Assembly: GCA_002707835.1 (NCBI GenBank)
Contig: PANZ01000011.1
Span: 1 to 37,677 of the forward strand
Length of the DNA stretch: 37,677 bases
Direction of reading: 5' to 3'
Origin: Chloroflexota bacterium
GTDB taxonomy: Bacteria; Chloroflexota; Dehalococcoidia; UBA2979
Shown one piece after another: positions 26,057 through 33,764 of this stretch. Each line of letters begins with the position of its first letter. Position 1 is the first letter of the stretch. Both the position numbers and the translations under genes were made by a program. Under the pieces are notes generated by a model. It ran no database searches and had not been told where the DNA came from. It saw nothing but the letters and a program-made list of their open reading frames with translations.

Positions 26057-26572
26057 TCAAGTCCACGGCCATTCAGCAATTTTTACTACCTCTTTTTTTG
26101 ACTGAATATCCAATGCGGTTAGAGCTTCAAGCGACGTTTTATCTGTAACAGGATTCACTAAATGGCCAGCAATGTCACACAAAGGGACTAACACAAAAGC
26201 TCTCTCTTCAATAAGTGAATGAGGTACCGTTAATTCATCGGAAGTGATAGTTTGGTCGCCAATAAACAAAATATCAATATCTATGATGCGTTCAGTCCAT
26301 CTTTCTGCAAGCATATCCCTACCCATCATTTTTTCAATCTCTTTTACCACTATGAGTAGCTCACTAGCAGATAAATCACTCATCCCAGACACAACAGAGT
26401 TAAGAAATGACGGTTGATTGAGAACTCCCCATGGAGGAGTTTCATATAAACCACTAAACTCATCAATGTGCACGCCATTATTAATCAACTGATGAATAGC
26501 GATCTGTAAATTATCTAAACGATCACCTAAGTTAGATCCTAAACCAAAATATGTTCTAAATATCTGTGACAT
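26057..26572 (-). CDS. folK: 2-amino-4-hydroxy-6-hydroxymethyldihydropteridine pyrophosphokinase
   Basis: Folate synthesis: pyrophosphorylates the pterin alcohol. 171 residues with YFGLGSNLGDR (8-18), YETPPWG, FLNSV and the signature RWTERIIDIDILFIG, then VPHSLIEERAFVLVPL. Full length. It follows the JAMM gene by 9 nt, ending the long minus-strand cluster. FolB and FolP are not in the window. Confidence 0.95.
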   Translation of the reverse strand: MSQIFRTYFGLGSNLGDRLDNLQIAIHQLINNGVHIDEFSGLYETPPWGVLNQPSFLNSVVSGMSDLSASELLIVVKEIEKMMGRDMLAERWTERIIDIDILFIGDQTITSDELTVPHSLIEERAFVLVPLCDIAGHLVNPVTDKTSLEALTALDIQSKKEVVKIAEWPWT

Positions 26573-26581
26573 ACAATATTA

Positions 26582-27019
26582 CTAATCATCTTCAGAATTA
26601 ATTAATTCTTCTTCAACTAAACCACCTTGACTAATCTTAAATGCTCTAACTTCAGGGGGATCTTGAGCAAGTGAAACTAAAATATAAAAACATTCAGGGA
26701 ACATCGGTTCATGATCAAATTCCCCAGGAGGGAAAAAAGCTTGCCTTATATCTGTAGCGGATGGATAAGCCTCTGATGCAACATGCGAATGATATATAGC
26801 AAAAAGATATTCACCTGCTTCTTCTCTTGCTTGTTCGAGTTTCAACATACTCAATGGATCCATCGAATATCTAAAAGGGCTGGCTGCAATATTCTTTACG
26901 CGATTAACTGTCAGGGGTTTGTTATTTTTACCATTAACCTGTCCACATGCTTCATTAGGTAAGTCATCTACAGCATGCGCAATCATTTCATCTATTAATT
27001 TCTTTGGGATACGTGGCAT
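26582..27019 (-). CDS. JAMM metalloprotease (Mec+-like)
   Basis: 145 residues, Mov34/MPN family. The full zinc site is present: E23 (NEACG), H77 and H79, S87 and D90 in the pattern HSHVASEAYPSATD. In Mycobacterium tuberculosis the homologue Mec+ cuts cysteine from the C-terminus of CysO; in Pseudomonas QbsD and Wolinella HcyD such proteases trim extra residues after GlyGly. Both jobs are plausible here because this cluster has a CysO-type carrier with one extra residue and a CysM. It lies 11 nt after the MBL gene. Confidence 0.9.
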   Translation of the reverse strand: MPRIPKKLIDEMIAHAVDDLPNEACGQVNGKNNKPLTVNRVKNIAASPFRYSMDPLSMLKLEQAREEAGEYLFAIYHSHVASEAYPSATDIRQAFFPPGEFDHEPMFPECFYILVSLAQDPPEVRAFKISQGGLVEEELINSEDD

Positions 27020-27030
27020 AATATTTTAAG

Positions 27031-27882
27031 TTACCCACCATTTTGCAAAATTTGCCGGAATGTAAATTCTATACTATCTTCCACACGATCAAATCCTCGC
27101 CAATGGCCAAAACGATTACTTAATTTCTTCAAAATCACTTCAACAGCTTCGTGATTACTTTGCCCATTACCAATACATTCCTTAGTTGTACTAACTAGTT
27201 CATTAATAAAATCTTTTGCCTCAACTAATGCTTCATGCCCTCCCACAGGGCCATGGCCTGAAATAAACCGATCAACAGGCAATTCACACAATAAACGACC
27301 AGTCTCAACCCAATCCTCCATATAGCCATCCATCATAAAAGGCACACCTGAATCTTGAGCAACATCACCAGTGAAAACTAATTTGTCTTCTGGTAAAAAA
27401 ATAAAAATATCTCCACTCGTATGAGCGCGGCCAAAGTAACGTAATTCTATTACTCTTCCTCCAAAATACATTGATAATTTTGAATTGAATGTCATTGCAG
27501 GTGGAGTAATAGTGACAGTACGCGCCTCCTCGGACCAAGATTCTTTAGATGTAACAATTTTGTTCATCCATAATTCTTGCGCTTCTATATCAAGCATTTC
27601 TGCGCGACAATTTTGGTGACCAATAATCGTCGCATCCGGAAATTCTTCATTACCCAAACTATGATCCCAATGTGAGTGTGTATCGATAACATATTTGATA
27701 GGTTTGGATGTAATTTTTCGAACATCTTCTATTAGTGCCCTCGCAAAAGAAGGCACTCGAAGTGAATCAATAATCATCACTCCTTCATCACCCACTATAA
27801 TCCCGGCATTCGTTAGACCTTCATGTAATCTAGCAAAAACACCATCCGATACTTCAACTAACTCCACCCCTGCACTAACCAT
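27031..27882 (-). CDS. Metallo-beta-lactamase-fold hydrolase
   Basis: 283 residues. H69, H71, D73 and H74 (THSHWDH) form the dinuclear metal motif; later ligands are in FGRAHTSGD, VFTGDVA and SGHGPVGG. The GLTNAGIIVGDEGVMIIDS opening is typical of glyoxalase II/SoxH-like members. Substrate is unknown; in a sulfur-transfer cluster a thioester or persulfide substrate is a guess. It starts 3 nt after the cysM stop, so it is surely co-transcribed with it. Confidence 0.85.
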   Translation of the reverse strand: MVSAGVELVEVSDGVFARLHEGLTNAGIIVGDEGVMIIDSLRVPSFARALIEDVRKITSKPIKYVIDTHSHWDHSLGNEEFPDATIIGHQNCRAEMLDIEAQELWMNKIVTSKESWSEEARTVTITPPAMTFNSKLSMYFGGRVIELRYFGRAHTSGDIFIFLPEDKLVFTGDVAQDSGVPFMMDGYMEDWVETGRLLCELPVDRFISGHGPVGGHEALVEAKDFINELVSTTKECIGNGQSNHEAVEVILKKLSNRFGHWRGFDRVEDSIEFTFRQILQNGG

Positions 27883-27885
27883 TTT

Positions 27886-28821
27886 TTACCACCATAATTT
27901 TTCTCCAACATTCTCGACAATATCTGAATATTCACGAGTCCAAAGTCCTGTCGAAAGGTACTTCCAACCACCATCTGCCAACAACACAACTATTTTGCCA
28001 CTATCCATCCGTTCAGCTACGCGTTGTGCAGCACGTACGGCTGCTCCACAAGAGATTCCAGCAAAAACACCTGTTTTTTGTGTCATATCTCTTGTCGTTT
28101 TAAATGAAGTTTCCGAATCAACTACAATCCTAGCATCTAGTATCGACTCATCTAAAACTGGAGGAATATAACCTTCTTCAAGACTTCTTAATCCTTGAAC
28201 TTGATCTCCTGGATGCGGAGCTGCAGCTACAATTTTAATAGCTGGATTATGTTCTTTTAATCGCCTCCCTACTCCTGTGAGAGTGCCGCCAGTCCCCAAC
28301 CCTGAAACAAAGACATCTAAGTCAGGGATATCATCGATAATCTCTTGCCCGGTACCTTCATAATGTGCCCGTGGATTGTTTTCATTTTCATACTGCAACG
28401 GCATAAACCATTCTGGATTTTTATTACTAATTTCCTTTGCCATAGCCACAGATCCGTTTGTCCCTAAATCACCAGGAGAAAATATTATTTCAGCACCAAA
28501 AGACTCTAATAATTCGATTCTTTCTCTACTTACAGCATCAGGCAACACCACTTTCAATGGGTATCCTCTAATGCATGCTATGAGAGCTAACCCAATCCCT
28601 GTATTACCTGATGTTGGCTCAAGAATAACTTGCCCCGGAGATAACAAACCTTTTTCTTCAGCATCATCTATCATGAATTTTGCAACACGATCCTTTACAG
28701 AGCCTGTGGGGTTTTGCCCTTCCAATTTAGCAAAAATTTTAACGTTCGGATTTGGAGATAATTGTGAAATCTCAACTATAGGAGTATTGCCTATCAAGTC
28801 CAAAACATTGTTATAACGCAT
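27886..28821 (-). CDS. cysM: CysO-dependent cysteine synthase (O-phosphoserine type)
   Basis: 311 residues, PLP fold type II. K43 in NPTGSVKDR is the PLP lysine, followed by ILEPTSGNTGIG and the phosphate loop GLGTGGTLTGVG. It resembles M. tuberculosis CysM rather than CysK: R212 in GLRSLEEG lines up with the arginine reported to bind O-phosphoserine, and the C-terminus DGGWKYLSTG...EKLWW matches the long CysM tail. Expected reaction: O-phosphoserine + thiocarboxylated carrier to carrier-cysteine. The carrier gene ends 21 nt upstream and the protease is two genes downstream. Confidence 0.92.
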   Translation of the reverse strand: MRYNNVLDLIGNTPIVEISQLSPNPNVKIFAKLEGQNPTGSVKDRVAKFMIDDAEEKGLLSPGQVILEPTSGNTGIGLALIACIRGYPLKVVLPDAVSRERIELLESFGAEIIFSPGDLGTNGSVAMAKEISNKNPEWFMPLQYENENNPRAHYEGTGQEIIDDIPDLDVFVSGLGTGGTLTGVGRRLKEHNPAIKIVAAAPHPGDQVQGLRSLEEGYIPPVLDESILDARIVVDSETSFKTTRDMTQKTGVFAGISCGAAVRAAQRVAERMDSGKIVVLLADGGWKYLSTGLWTREYSDIVENVGEKLWW

Positions 28822-28842
28822 TGCTCGAACTTTCGCTAAATA

Positions 28843-29121
28843 CTATAAACCACCTGATAAAGCAGGTAAAAATGCAACGACATCTCCAGAGTTTAACGGG
28901 GTGTCTTTCCCATTAATAAATCGAATATCTTCATCATTCACATATATATTTACAAAGCGATGTAATTCTCCAGAGTCATCAGCAATCTGTTGTAAAAATC
29001 CAGGATATTTATCCTCAATATTTTCAATTAACTCGCTAATTGTAGAACCTTCAGCTTCAAACTCACTATTACCATTAACAACTTTTTGAATTACTGAAGT
29101 CACCTGAACTTTAATGGTCAT
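28843..29121 (-). CDS. cysO: CysO/ThiS-type sulfur carrier with residue after GlyGly
   Basis: 92 residues, beta-grasp fold. LHRFVNIYVNDEDIRF (53-68) is nearly identical to the same stretch of mycobacterial CysO. The C-terminus reads FLPALSGGL: Gly90-Gly91 then Leu92, then the stop. A carrier must end in GlyGly to be adenylated and thiocarboxylated, so Leu92 must first be removed, presumably by the JAMM protease three genes downstream. It lies between the carrier-E1 fusion and cysM, and is probably the sulfur donor for CysM. Confidence 0.92.
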   Translation of the reverse strand: MTIKVQVTSVIQKVVNGNSEFEAEGSTISELIENIEDKYPGFLQQIADDSGELHRFVNIYVNDEDIRFINGKDTPLNSGDVVAFLPALSGGL

Positions 29122-29174
29122 TTGTCACAAACACCCTCTCTGACACAACACACTTAAAATATTATCTCTCCTCA

Positions 29175-30302
29175 TTAATTCAATGCCAAAACTTCAATAG
29201 GAGGTGATCCACAAAAAGCATCATAATCAATTAATTCTTTAACTGTAGGATTATCTCCACAAAGAGGACAAGCAGGATCTCTTCTTAGCTTCATTTCTCG
29301 AAATTGCATAGTTAGAGCATCGACCAGCAACAATCTATTTACCATTGGTTCACCAATATCGAGTATTTGTTTAAACACTTCTGTAGCTTGCATCGAACCT
29401 ATAATTCCTGTGATAGCACCTAGTACACCTGCCTCGGCACAAGACGGAACCATGCCTGGGGGTGGAGGATCAGGATATAAACATCTATAGCAACAATAAC
29501 CAGGCTTATATACCGTCAACTGACCATCAAACAACAATATCGCACCATCAACTAAAGTTTTTCCAGCTAAGTAGCAAGCATCATTAACTAAATATCTAGT
29601 CGCAAAATTATCAGCTCCATTAACGACAACGTCATAATTAGGAATAATATCCATTGCATTATCAGATGTAAGCGGCATAGGGGGTTCAATTATTTCAACA
29701 TGCGGATTATATAGACCTAAAGTTTCTTTTGCTGATTTTAATTTTGGCTTATCAATATCCGCGGTTTGATGCAAAATTTGCCTCTGTAGATTGGAAAGAT
29801 CAACAACATCAAATTCAGTAATTCCAATCGTCCCAACTCCAGCCAGAGCAAGATAAAGAGCAACAGGGCCACCTAAACCACCCGCCCCAACAACCAGAAC
29901 TTTAGCATCTCTAAGTTTACGTTGGCCCTGTGGTCCTACTTGAGGCATTATGATGTGCCTTGAATATCGCATTACTTCTTCAGGCTTCAAGGCCGATTGA
30001 TTCCCGTTATTCTCTTCAGATAAAGTCATAGCCCCTCCAGCTAATGCAGGTATTACCGCAATTTGATCTTCAGTATTAACAAGTGTATCCAATCCTTCTA
30101 ATTCATGGATTTCGTGATTGTTAATATATACATTGACATGTCTCAAAATTTGCTCATTCGAATCAAAAATTAAATCATGCATTTCAGGATAGAGGTAGCT
30201 CAAAGACTCTAAGGACTCCAAAATATTACTACCCTCGACTAAAATATATTCATTCCCTTCAGTTATTTGGCGGAAAAAGGTAGGGATATAAATTGTAGCC
30301 AT
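29175..30302 (-). CDS. Sulfur carrier fused to ThiF/MoeB-type E1 enzyme
   Basis: 375 residues. Residues 1-90 are a MoaD/CysO-like beta-grasp domain (RHVNVYINNHEIHELEG) ending PALAGG at 89-90. After a short linker comes an E1-like adenylating domain: GAGGLGG (139-145), the DNFATR segment with D231, zinc cysteines C271/C274 and C345/C348, and a candidate catalytic C288 (PSCAEAG). The end, LIDYDAFCG, is where MoeZ would continue into a rhodanese domain; none is present, so sulfur must come from another protein. It probably activates the CysO-type carriers of the cluster. Whether its own carrier domain is released or acts in place is open. Confidence 0.9.
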   Translation of the reverse strand: MATIYIPTFFRQITEGNEYILVEGSNILESLESLSYLYPEMHDLIFDSNEQILRHVNVYINNHEIHELEGLDTLVNTEDQIAVIPALAGGAMTLSEENNGNQSALKPEEVMRYSRHIIMPQVGPQGQRKLRDAKVLVVGAGGLGGPVALYLALAGVGTIGITEFDVVDLSNLQRQILHQTADIDKPKLKSAKETLGLYNPHVEIIEPPMPLTSDNAMDIIPNYDVVVNGADNFATRYLVNDACYLAGKTLVDGAILLFDGQLTVYKPGYCCYRCLYPDPPPPGMVPSCAEAGVLGAITGIIGSMQATEVFKQILDIGEPMVNRLLLVDALTMQFREMKLRRDPACPLCGDNPTVKELIDYDAFCGSPPIEVLALN

Positions 30303-30335
30303 ACTAAACCAACCTTTTTATAATTTCTTACCCAT

Positions 30336-31292
30336 CTAAAAATCTAGACTTAAATAACGTTCTCCTGTGTCACATAACATAGTCACAACTTTATCACCCT
30401 CATTAAGATCTTTTGCAATTTGTATCGCAGCAGCAACATTTGCACCGGCAGAAATACCTACAAGCAAACCTTCCGTCGCAGCTAAATTATTAACAGTTTC
30501 ATAAGCCAACTCGTCAGAAATCCCAATTACTTGATCAATAAGATCCAAATCTAACACTCCAGGTATAAATGACGCCCCAATTCCTTGAATTCCATGCATA
30601 CCTCCACGACCACCTTGTAATACAGGTGCTCTTGAAGGTTCGACAGCAATAATTTTTGCTTGACTGCTGTTTTCTTTAAGGTATCTAGATACTCCTGAAA
30701 TGGTTCCCCCAGTACCTACACCGGCGACAAAAGCATTCAATGAAATACCTATATCACGGACAATCTCTGGCCCTGTTGTTTTATAATGTACTTCTGGATT
30801 TGCAGGGTTATTAAACTGCTGCAACATAAAATAGCCATGTCTTTCAGCTAATTGGTTCGCGGCGTAAATTGCACCTGTCATTCCTTCAAGTGCATCAGTG
30901 AGAACTAAGCGAACACCAAATCTTTCTAGCAATCTTCGTCGCTCTAAAGACATATCACTTGGCATAGTAAGTACTAATTCATAACCTTTTGCAGCGCAAA
31001 CCATGGCTAACCCAATACCAGTATTTCCTGATGTAGGCTCAACTAATGTATCACCTGGCTTGATAGAACCTGCCTTCTCAGCAGCATCCACCATTGACTT
31101 AGCAATCCTATCCTTTACCGAAGCTGTAGGATTAAATACCTCGTATTTACCGAAAATTTCGGCACCACCTAGCGGACTAACCTTTCCCAGATGTACCAGT
31201 GGCGTATTCCCAATTAAATCCAGAACCCCTTCAGCTATAGAAACTGAATTATTAAGGGCAAAAGTATCATCTGTTGTTTTTGAATTTGCCAT
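30336..31292 (-). CDS. cysK: O-acetylserine sulfhydrylase (CysK type)
   Basis: 318 residues from ATG 31292 (ATG 31298 is an in-frame alternative). K60 in NPTASVKDR is the PLP lysine; LVEPTSGNTGIGLA, GVGTGGTISGVSRYL and the CysK marker IQGIGASFIP are present, as is DTGERYLS at the end. It uses O-acetylserine and sulfide, unlike the CysO-dependent enzyme further on. Together they suggest two routes to cysteine. It starts 24 nt after the Rrf2 regulator gene; in Bacillus the Rrf2 protein CymR works in complex with CysK. Confidence 0.94.
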   Translation of the reverse strand: MANSKTTDDTFALNNSVSIAEGVLDLIGNTPLVHLGKVSPLGGAEIFGKYEVFNPTASVKDRIAKSMVDAAEKAGSIKPGDTLVEPTSGNTGIGLAMVCAAKGYELVLTMPSDMSLERRRLLERFGVRLVLTDALEGMTGAIYAANQLAERHGYFMLQQFNNPANPEVHYKTTGPEIVRDIGISLNAFVAGVGTGGTISGVSRYLKENSSQAKIIAVEPSRAPVLQGGRGGMHGIQGIGASFIPGVLDLDLIDQVIGISDELAYETVNNLAATEGLLVGISAGANVAAAIQIAKDLNEGDKVVTMLCDTGERYLSLDF

Positions 31293-31316
31293 AACCATTT
31301 TCCGCTAGATTATTTG

Positions 31317-31760
31317 TCAAATGCTATAACGAGCAGCATTTTCTCGTTCATGATCTTGCTCATGTAGAACAAGATCATCGATGGTAGTATCCGCAAGTCT
31401 TTCACACATAAATCGATAAATTTCTTGCCAAATCCATTGCTGCCCACACACGGCCCTTCCATCATCCTCAGAAAGATCTGTTACACATCCCATAGGTGCT
31501 AATGAACCTTCAAGCGTTTCTAAAACCTCGAGTAAATTCATTTTATTAGAATCGAATGCTAGAGAATGACCTCCACCAGGACCACGGACACTCTTCACAT
31601 AACCACCTCGTCTTAATTGCGCTAAAAGATGATCAAGATATGATTCTGGAATCTTTCGTCTTTTAGCAATTTCAGAGCGTTGCACTGGCCCTTCATTCGC
31701 ATACCTAGCCAAATCAATTAGAGCACGTACCCCGTAGTCGCCTTTAGTACTTAGTAGCAT
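31317..31760 (-). CDS. Rrf2 family transcriptional regulator (CymR/IscR-like)
   Basis: 147 residues from ATG 31760 (GGGAA 4 nt upstream; an in-frame TTG at 31772 is rejected). Winged helix: STKGDYGVRALIDLARY, then IPESYLDHLLAQLRRGGYVKSVRGPGGG, the wing signature of Rrf2 proteins. Cysteines at 92, 105 and 119 do not match the 92/98/104 spacing of IscR, so a cluster is possible but uncertain. Its position before cysK suggests control of cysteine genes. A likely operator lies just upstream at 31781-31800. Confidence 0.92.
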   Translation of the reverse strand: MLLSTKGDYGVRALIDLARYANEGPVQRSEIAKRRKIPESYLDHLLAQLRRGGYVKSVRGPGGGHSLAFDSNKMNLLEVLETLEGSLAPMGCVTDLSEDDGRAVCGQQWIWQEIYRFMCERLADTTIDDLVLHEQDHERENAARYSI

Positions 31761-31780
31761 TATTCCCGCCAAAATACATG

Positions 31781-31800
31781 ACTATTTTGATCAAGATACT
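31781..31800. promoter_or_regulatory. Imperfect palindrome upstream of the Rrf2 gene
   Basis: A 20-bp AT-rich inverted repeat centred on TTGATCAA, with 8 of 10 half-site positions matching, 20 nt before the rrf2 start codon. Its place fits an autoregulatory Rrf2 site. The rest of the 112-nt gap shows no gene and no clear promoter. Confidence 0.4.
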
Positions 31801-31872
31801 ATCACAGACTCTTTGCAGTGATTTGTATTCATGAAATATTTTAAAATTTAGTTCTAACTTATGAAAAGAAAT

Positions 31873-32148
31873 CTACCCACCTGCAACAGCAGGAACTATA
31901 GATATCTCATCACCTTCACCAACAGAAGTATCTAAACCATTCAGAAATCTAATATCTTCACCATTAACGAAAATATTTACAAACCGGCGAAGAGAGCCAT
32001 CTTCCTCTAGCAATCTTTCATTGAATCCGGGATAGTTCTGTTCCAAATTTTCTATAACCATCGCAACAGAATCACCAGAACCTTTAACTTCAAAAAGACC
32101 ATCCGCCAAATTGCGCAAAGGGCCAGGAATTTTTACAACAAGGGACAT
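31873..32148 (-). CDS. CysO/MoaD-type sulfur carrier with free GlyGly end
   Basis: 91 residues. LRRFVNIFVNGEDIRF (53-68) marks it as a CysO-like carrier. It ends SIVPAVAGG with Gly90-Gly91 as the true C-terminus, so it needs no trimming, unlike the second carrier at 28843-29121. It sits 18 nt after the NIL-domain gene and in the riboswitch-controlled run with the threonine synthase-like gene, so it may serve that enzyme rather than CysM. Confidence 0.93.
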   Translation of the reverse strand: MSLVVKIPGPLRNLADGLFEVKGSGDSVAMVIENLEQNYPGFNERLLEEDGSLRRFVNIFVNGEDIRFLNGLDTSVGEGDEISIVPAVAGG

Positions 32149-32166
32149 CTATTCAGCCTTTCATTA

Positions 32167-32412
32167 CTACCCTTCAACTACATCACCTAATGTAGCATCG
32201 TCAACACGTACACCATGACTTCGAACCCAGTCCAAGCATCTTACTATTTCTTCTGTTTCACCAATAACTTCTAGAACTACCCAACCGGTATCTTTATCAA
32301 CATCAGCCATCCGAATATTAGTAACAATGCCAAATTCATGGCCCATCTCATAAATCAACGGACGCTTCACTTCGTCTCCATCAAAAGTTAACCTCACCTG
32401 TTTAGATGCCAT
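32167..32412 (-). CDS. NIL-domain protein
   Basis: 81 residues, a single small alpha-beta domain: VRLTFDGDEVKRPLIYEMGHEFGI, then NIRMADVDKDTGWVVLEVIG and CLDWVRSHGVRV. The NIL domain occurs at the end of MetN methionine importers, and in ferredoxin-linked proteins of homocysteine synthesis in methanogens, where it is tied to sulfur amino acids. Stand-alone function is unknown. It is 30 nt after the threonine synthase-like gene and 18 nt before the carrier gene. Confidence 0.88.
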   Translation of the reverse strand: MASKQVRLTFDGDEVKRPLIYEMGHEFGIVTNIRMADVDKDTGWVVLEVIGETEEIVRCLDWVRSHGVRVDDATLGDVVEG

Positions 32413-32442
32413 CTTACACTCTCCTATAACATGAATTATAAA

Positions 32443-33672
32443 CTAATTATAAGCCTCTAGTGCAGCATCAAACTCTTCAACTTTTGGCTGAATGTGTATT
32501 GGTGTTCGGATTTCAGAACTGACAGCTTCGATGGTTTTAAGTCCAGCACCGGTAATGTAAGCAACAGTCTCTTCATTTTTATTTATAGCCCCTTGCTCAA
32601 CAAGCTTTTTCAAACAAGCGATAGTCACCCCTCCAGCAGTTTCCGCAAAAATACCCTCTGTCTCTGCAAGTAGTTGAATTGCTTCTAAAATTTCCGCGTC
32701 ACTGGCCATAGCAGCACCACCACCAGTTTCTTCCATGGTTTTGAGTGCATAATATCCGTCAGCAGGGTTACCAATCGCTAAAGAACGAGCAATAGTGTCT
32801 GGTTTTTGAGGAACAAAATTCATTGAACCTGCTTCGTATGCTGTTGCTATAGGAGAACATCCTTGTGCTTGAGCCCCACTCATCTTTGTCTTCGGATTTT
32901 GAATTAATCCTATTTTTTCTAACTCCTGAAAGCCTTTCCAAATTTTAGTAAATAACGATCCGGAAGCCATAGGAGCAACAACACGATCCGGAGCACGCCA
33001 TCCCAATTGTTCAGCAGTCTCAAACGCTAAGGTTTTTGAACCTTCAGCATAATACGGTCGGACATTAATATTCACGAATGCCCATGGACGTTGATATGAA
33101 AGTTCAGTACAAACTCTATTCACGTCATCATACGAACCATTAATAGTTACAAGTGTTGGATCGTAAACACCACTACCAACTACTTTTCCCGATTCTAAAT
33201 CGTCTGGAATAAAAACAAAACAATCCATTCCTGCAGCAGCAGAATGTGCAGCTATGGAATTCGCAAGATTGCCTGTACTTGCACAGGCCATCGCCTCAAA
33301 ATTAAATTCACGAGCCTTACCAATAGCCATACTAACGACTCGATCTTTAAATGACCAAGTGGGATTTACAGTGTCATTCTTAATCCATAATGTGTCTATA
33401 CCTACAGCCTTTGCTAACCGATCAGCACGAATCAATGGAGTATAACCCGTACCAATATCAACTTTGTATTGAGAATCTACGGGTAGCAGAGGGGCATATC
33501 TCCAAATTGTAGGTGGCCCAGATTCAATCGAGTCTAAAGTCATTGCATCTTTAATTAGATCGTAGTCATACGCGACTTCCAACGGGCCAAAACAAAAATC
33601 ACATGAAAAAATAGGTTCTAAACCATATTCACGACCACATTCACGACACGCCAGAGCATATGCAAATGACAT
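32443..33672 (-). CDS. thrC: Threonine synthase-like PLP enzyme
   Basis: 409 residues. N-terminal zinc ribbon (C9, C12, C24, C27), then fold type II PLP enzyme with K109 in NPTWSFKDR. Ordinary threonine synthases read NPTGSFKDRG here; Trp and Val replace both glycines. ACASTGNLANSIAAHSAAAG, NINVRPYYAEGSKTLAFE and SLAIGNPADGYYA follow. Threonine synthase acts on O-phosphohomoserine. The SAM riboswitch upstream and the NIL and sulfur-carrier genes downstream suggest that it may instead sulfurylate that substrate; this is an inference. ATG 33672 lies 1 nt after the stop of a 25-codon ORF, and its ribosome site (GAGGAG) is inside that ORF. Confidence 0.88.
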   Translation of the reverse strand: MSFAYALACRECGREYGLEPIFSCDFCFGPLEVAYDYDLIKDAMTLDSIESGPPTIWRYAPLLPVDSQYKVDIGTGYTPLIRADRLAKAVGIDTLWIKNDTVNPTWSFKDRVVSMAIGKAREFNFEAMACASTGNLANSIAAHSAAAGMDCFVFIPDDLESGKVVGSGVYDPTLVTINGSYDDVNRVCTELSYQRPWAFVNINVRPYYAEGSKTLAFETAEQLGWRAPDRVVAPMASGSLFTKIWKGFQELEKIGLIQNPKTKMSGAQAQGCSPIATAYEAGSMNFVPQKPDTIARSLAIGNPADGYYALKTMEETGGGAAMASDAEILEAIQLLAETEGIFAETAGGVTIACLKKLVEQGAINKNEETVAYITGAGLKTIEAVSSEIRTPIHIQPKVEEFDAALEAYN

Positions 33673-33673
33673 T

Positions 33674-33751
33674 CTATGACTCCTCTGTCTTAAAAATACT
33701 TACAAAAGCGTCATGCACAACAACAGTAAATGAGTAAAAGCGGTAATCCAT
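33674..33751 (-). CDS. 25-residue leader ORF between riboswitch and thrC
   Basis: ATG 33751 has a perfect AGGAGG 7 nt upstream (33764-33759), the best ribosome site in this part of the window. The frame encodes MDYRFYSFTVVVHDAF... to a TAG at 33676-33674, one base before the thrC ATG. The thrC ribosome site lies inside its last codons, so ribosomes reading it would be delivered to thrC. No run of Met or Cys codons is seen, so it is not a classic attenuator. Coupling is inferred from layout. Confidence 0.65.
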   Translation of the reverse strand: MDYRFYSFTVVVHDAFVSIFKTEES

Positions 33752-33764
33752 GAAATCGCCTCCT

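Noticed and set aside
27695-28171. 158-codon plus-strand frame across the cysM/MBL junction
   Set aside because: Antisense to two genes with clear motifs; its translation shows no domain and no ribosome site.
28376-28816. 146-codon plus-strand frame opposite cysM
   Set aside because: Shadow frame of a well-supported PLP enzyme gene.
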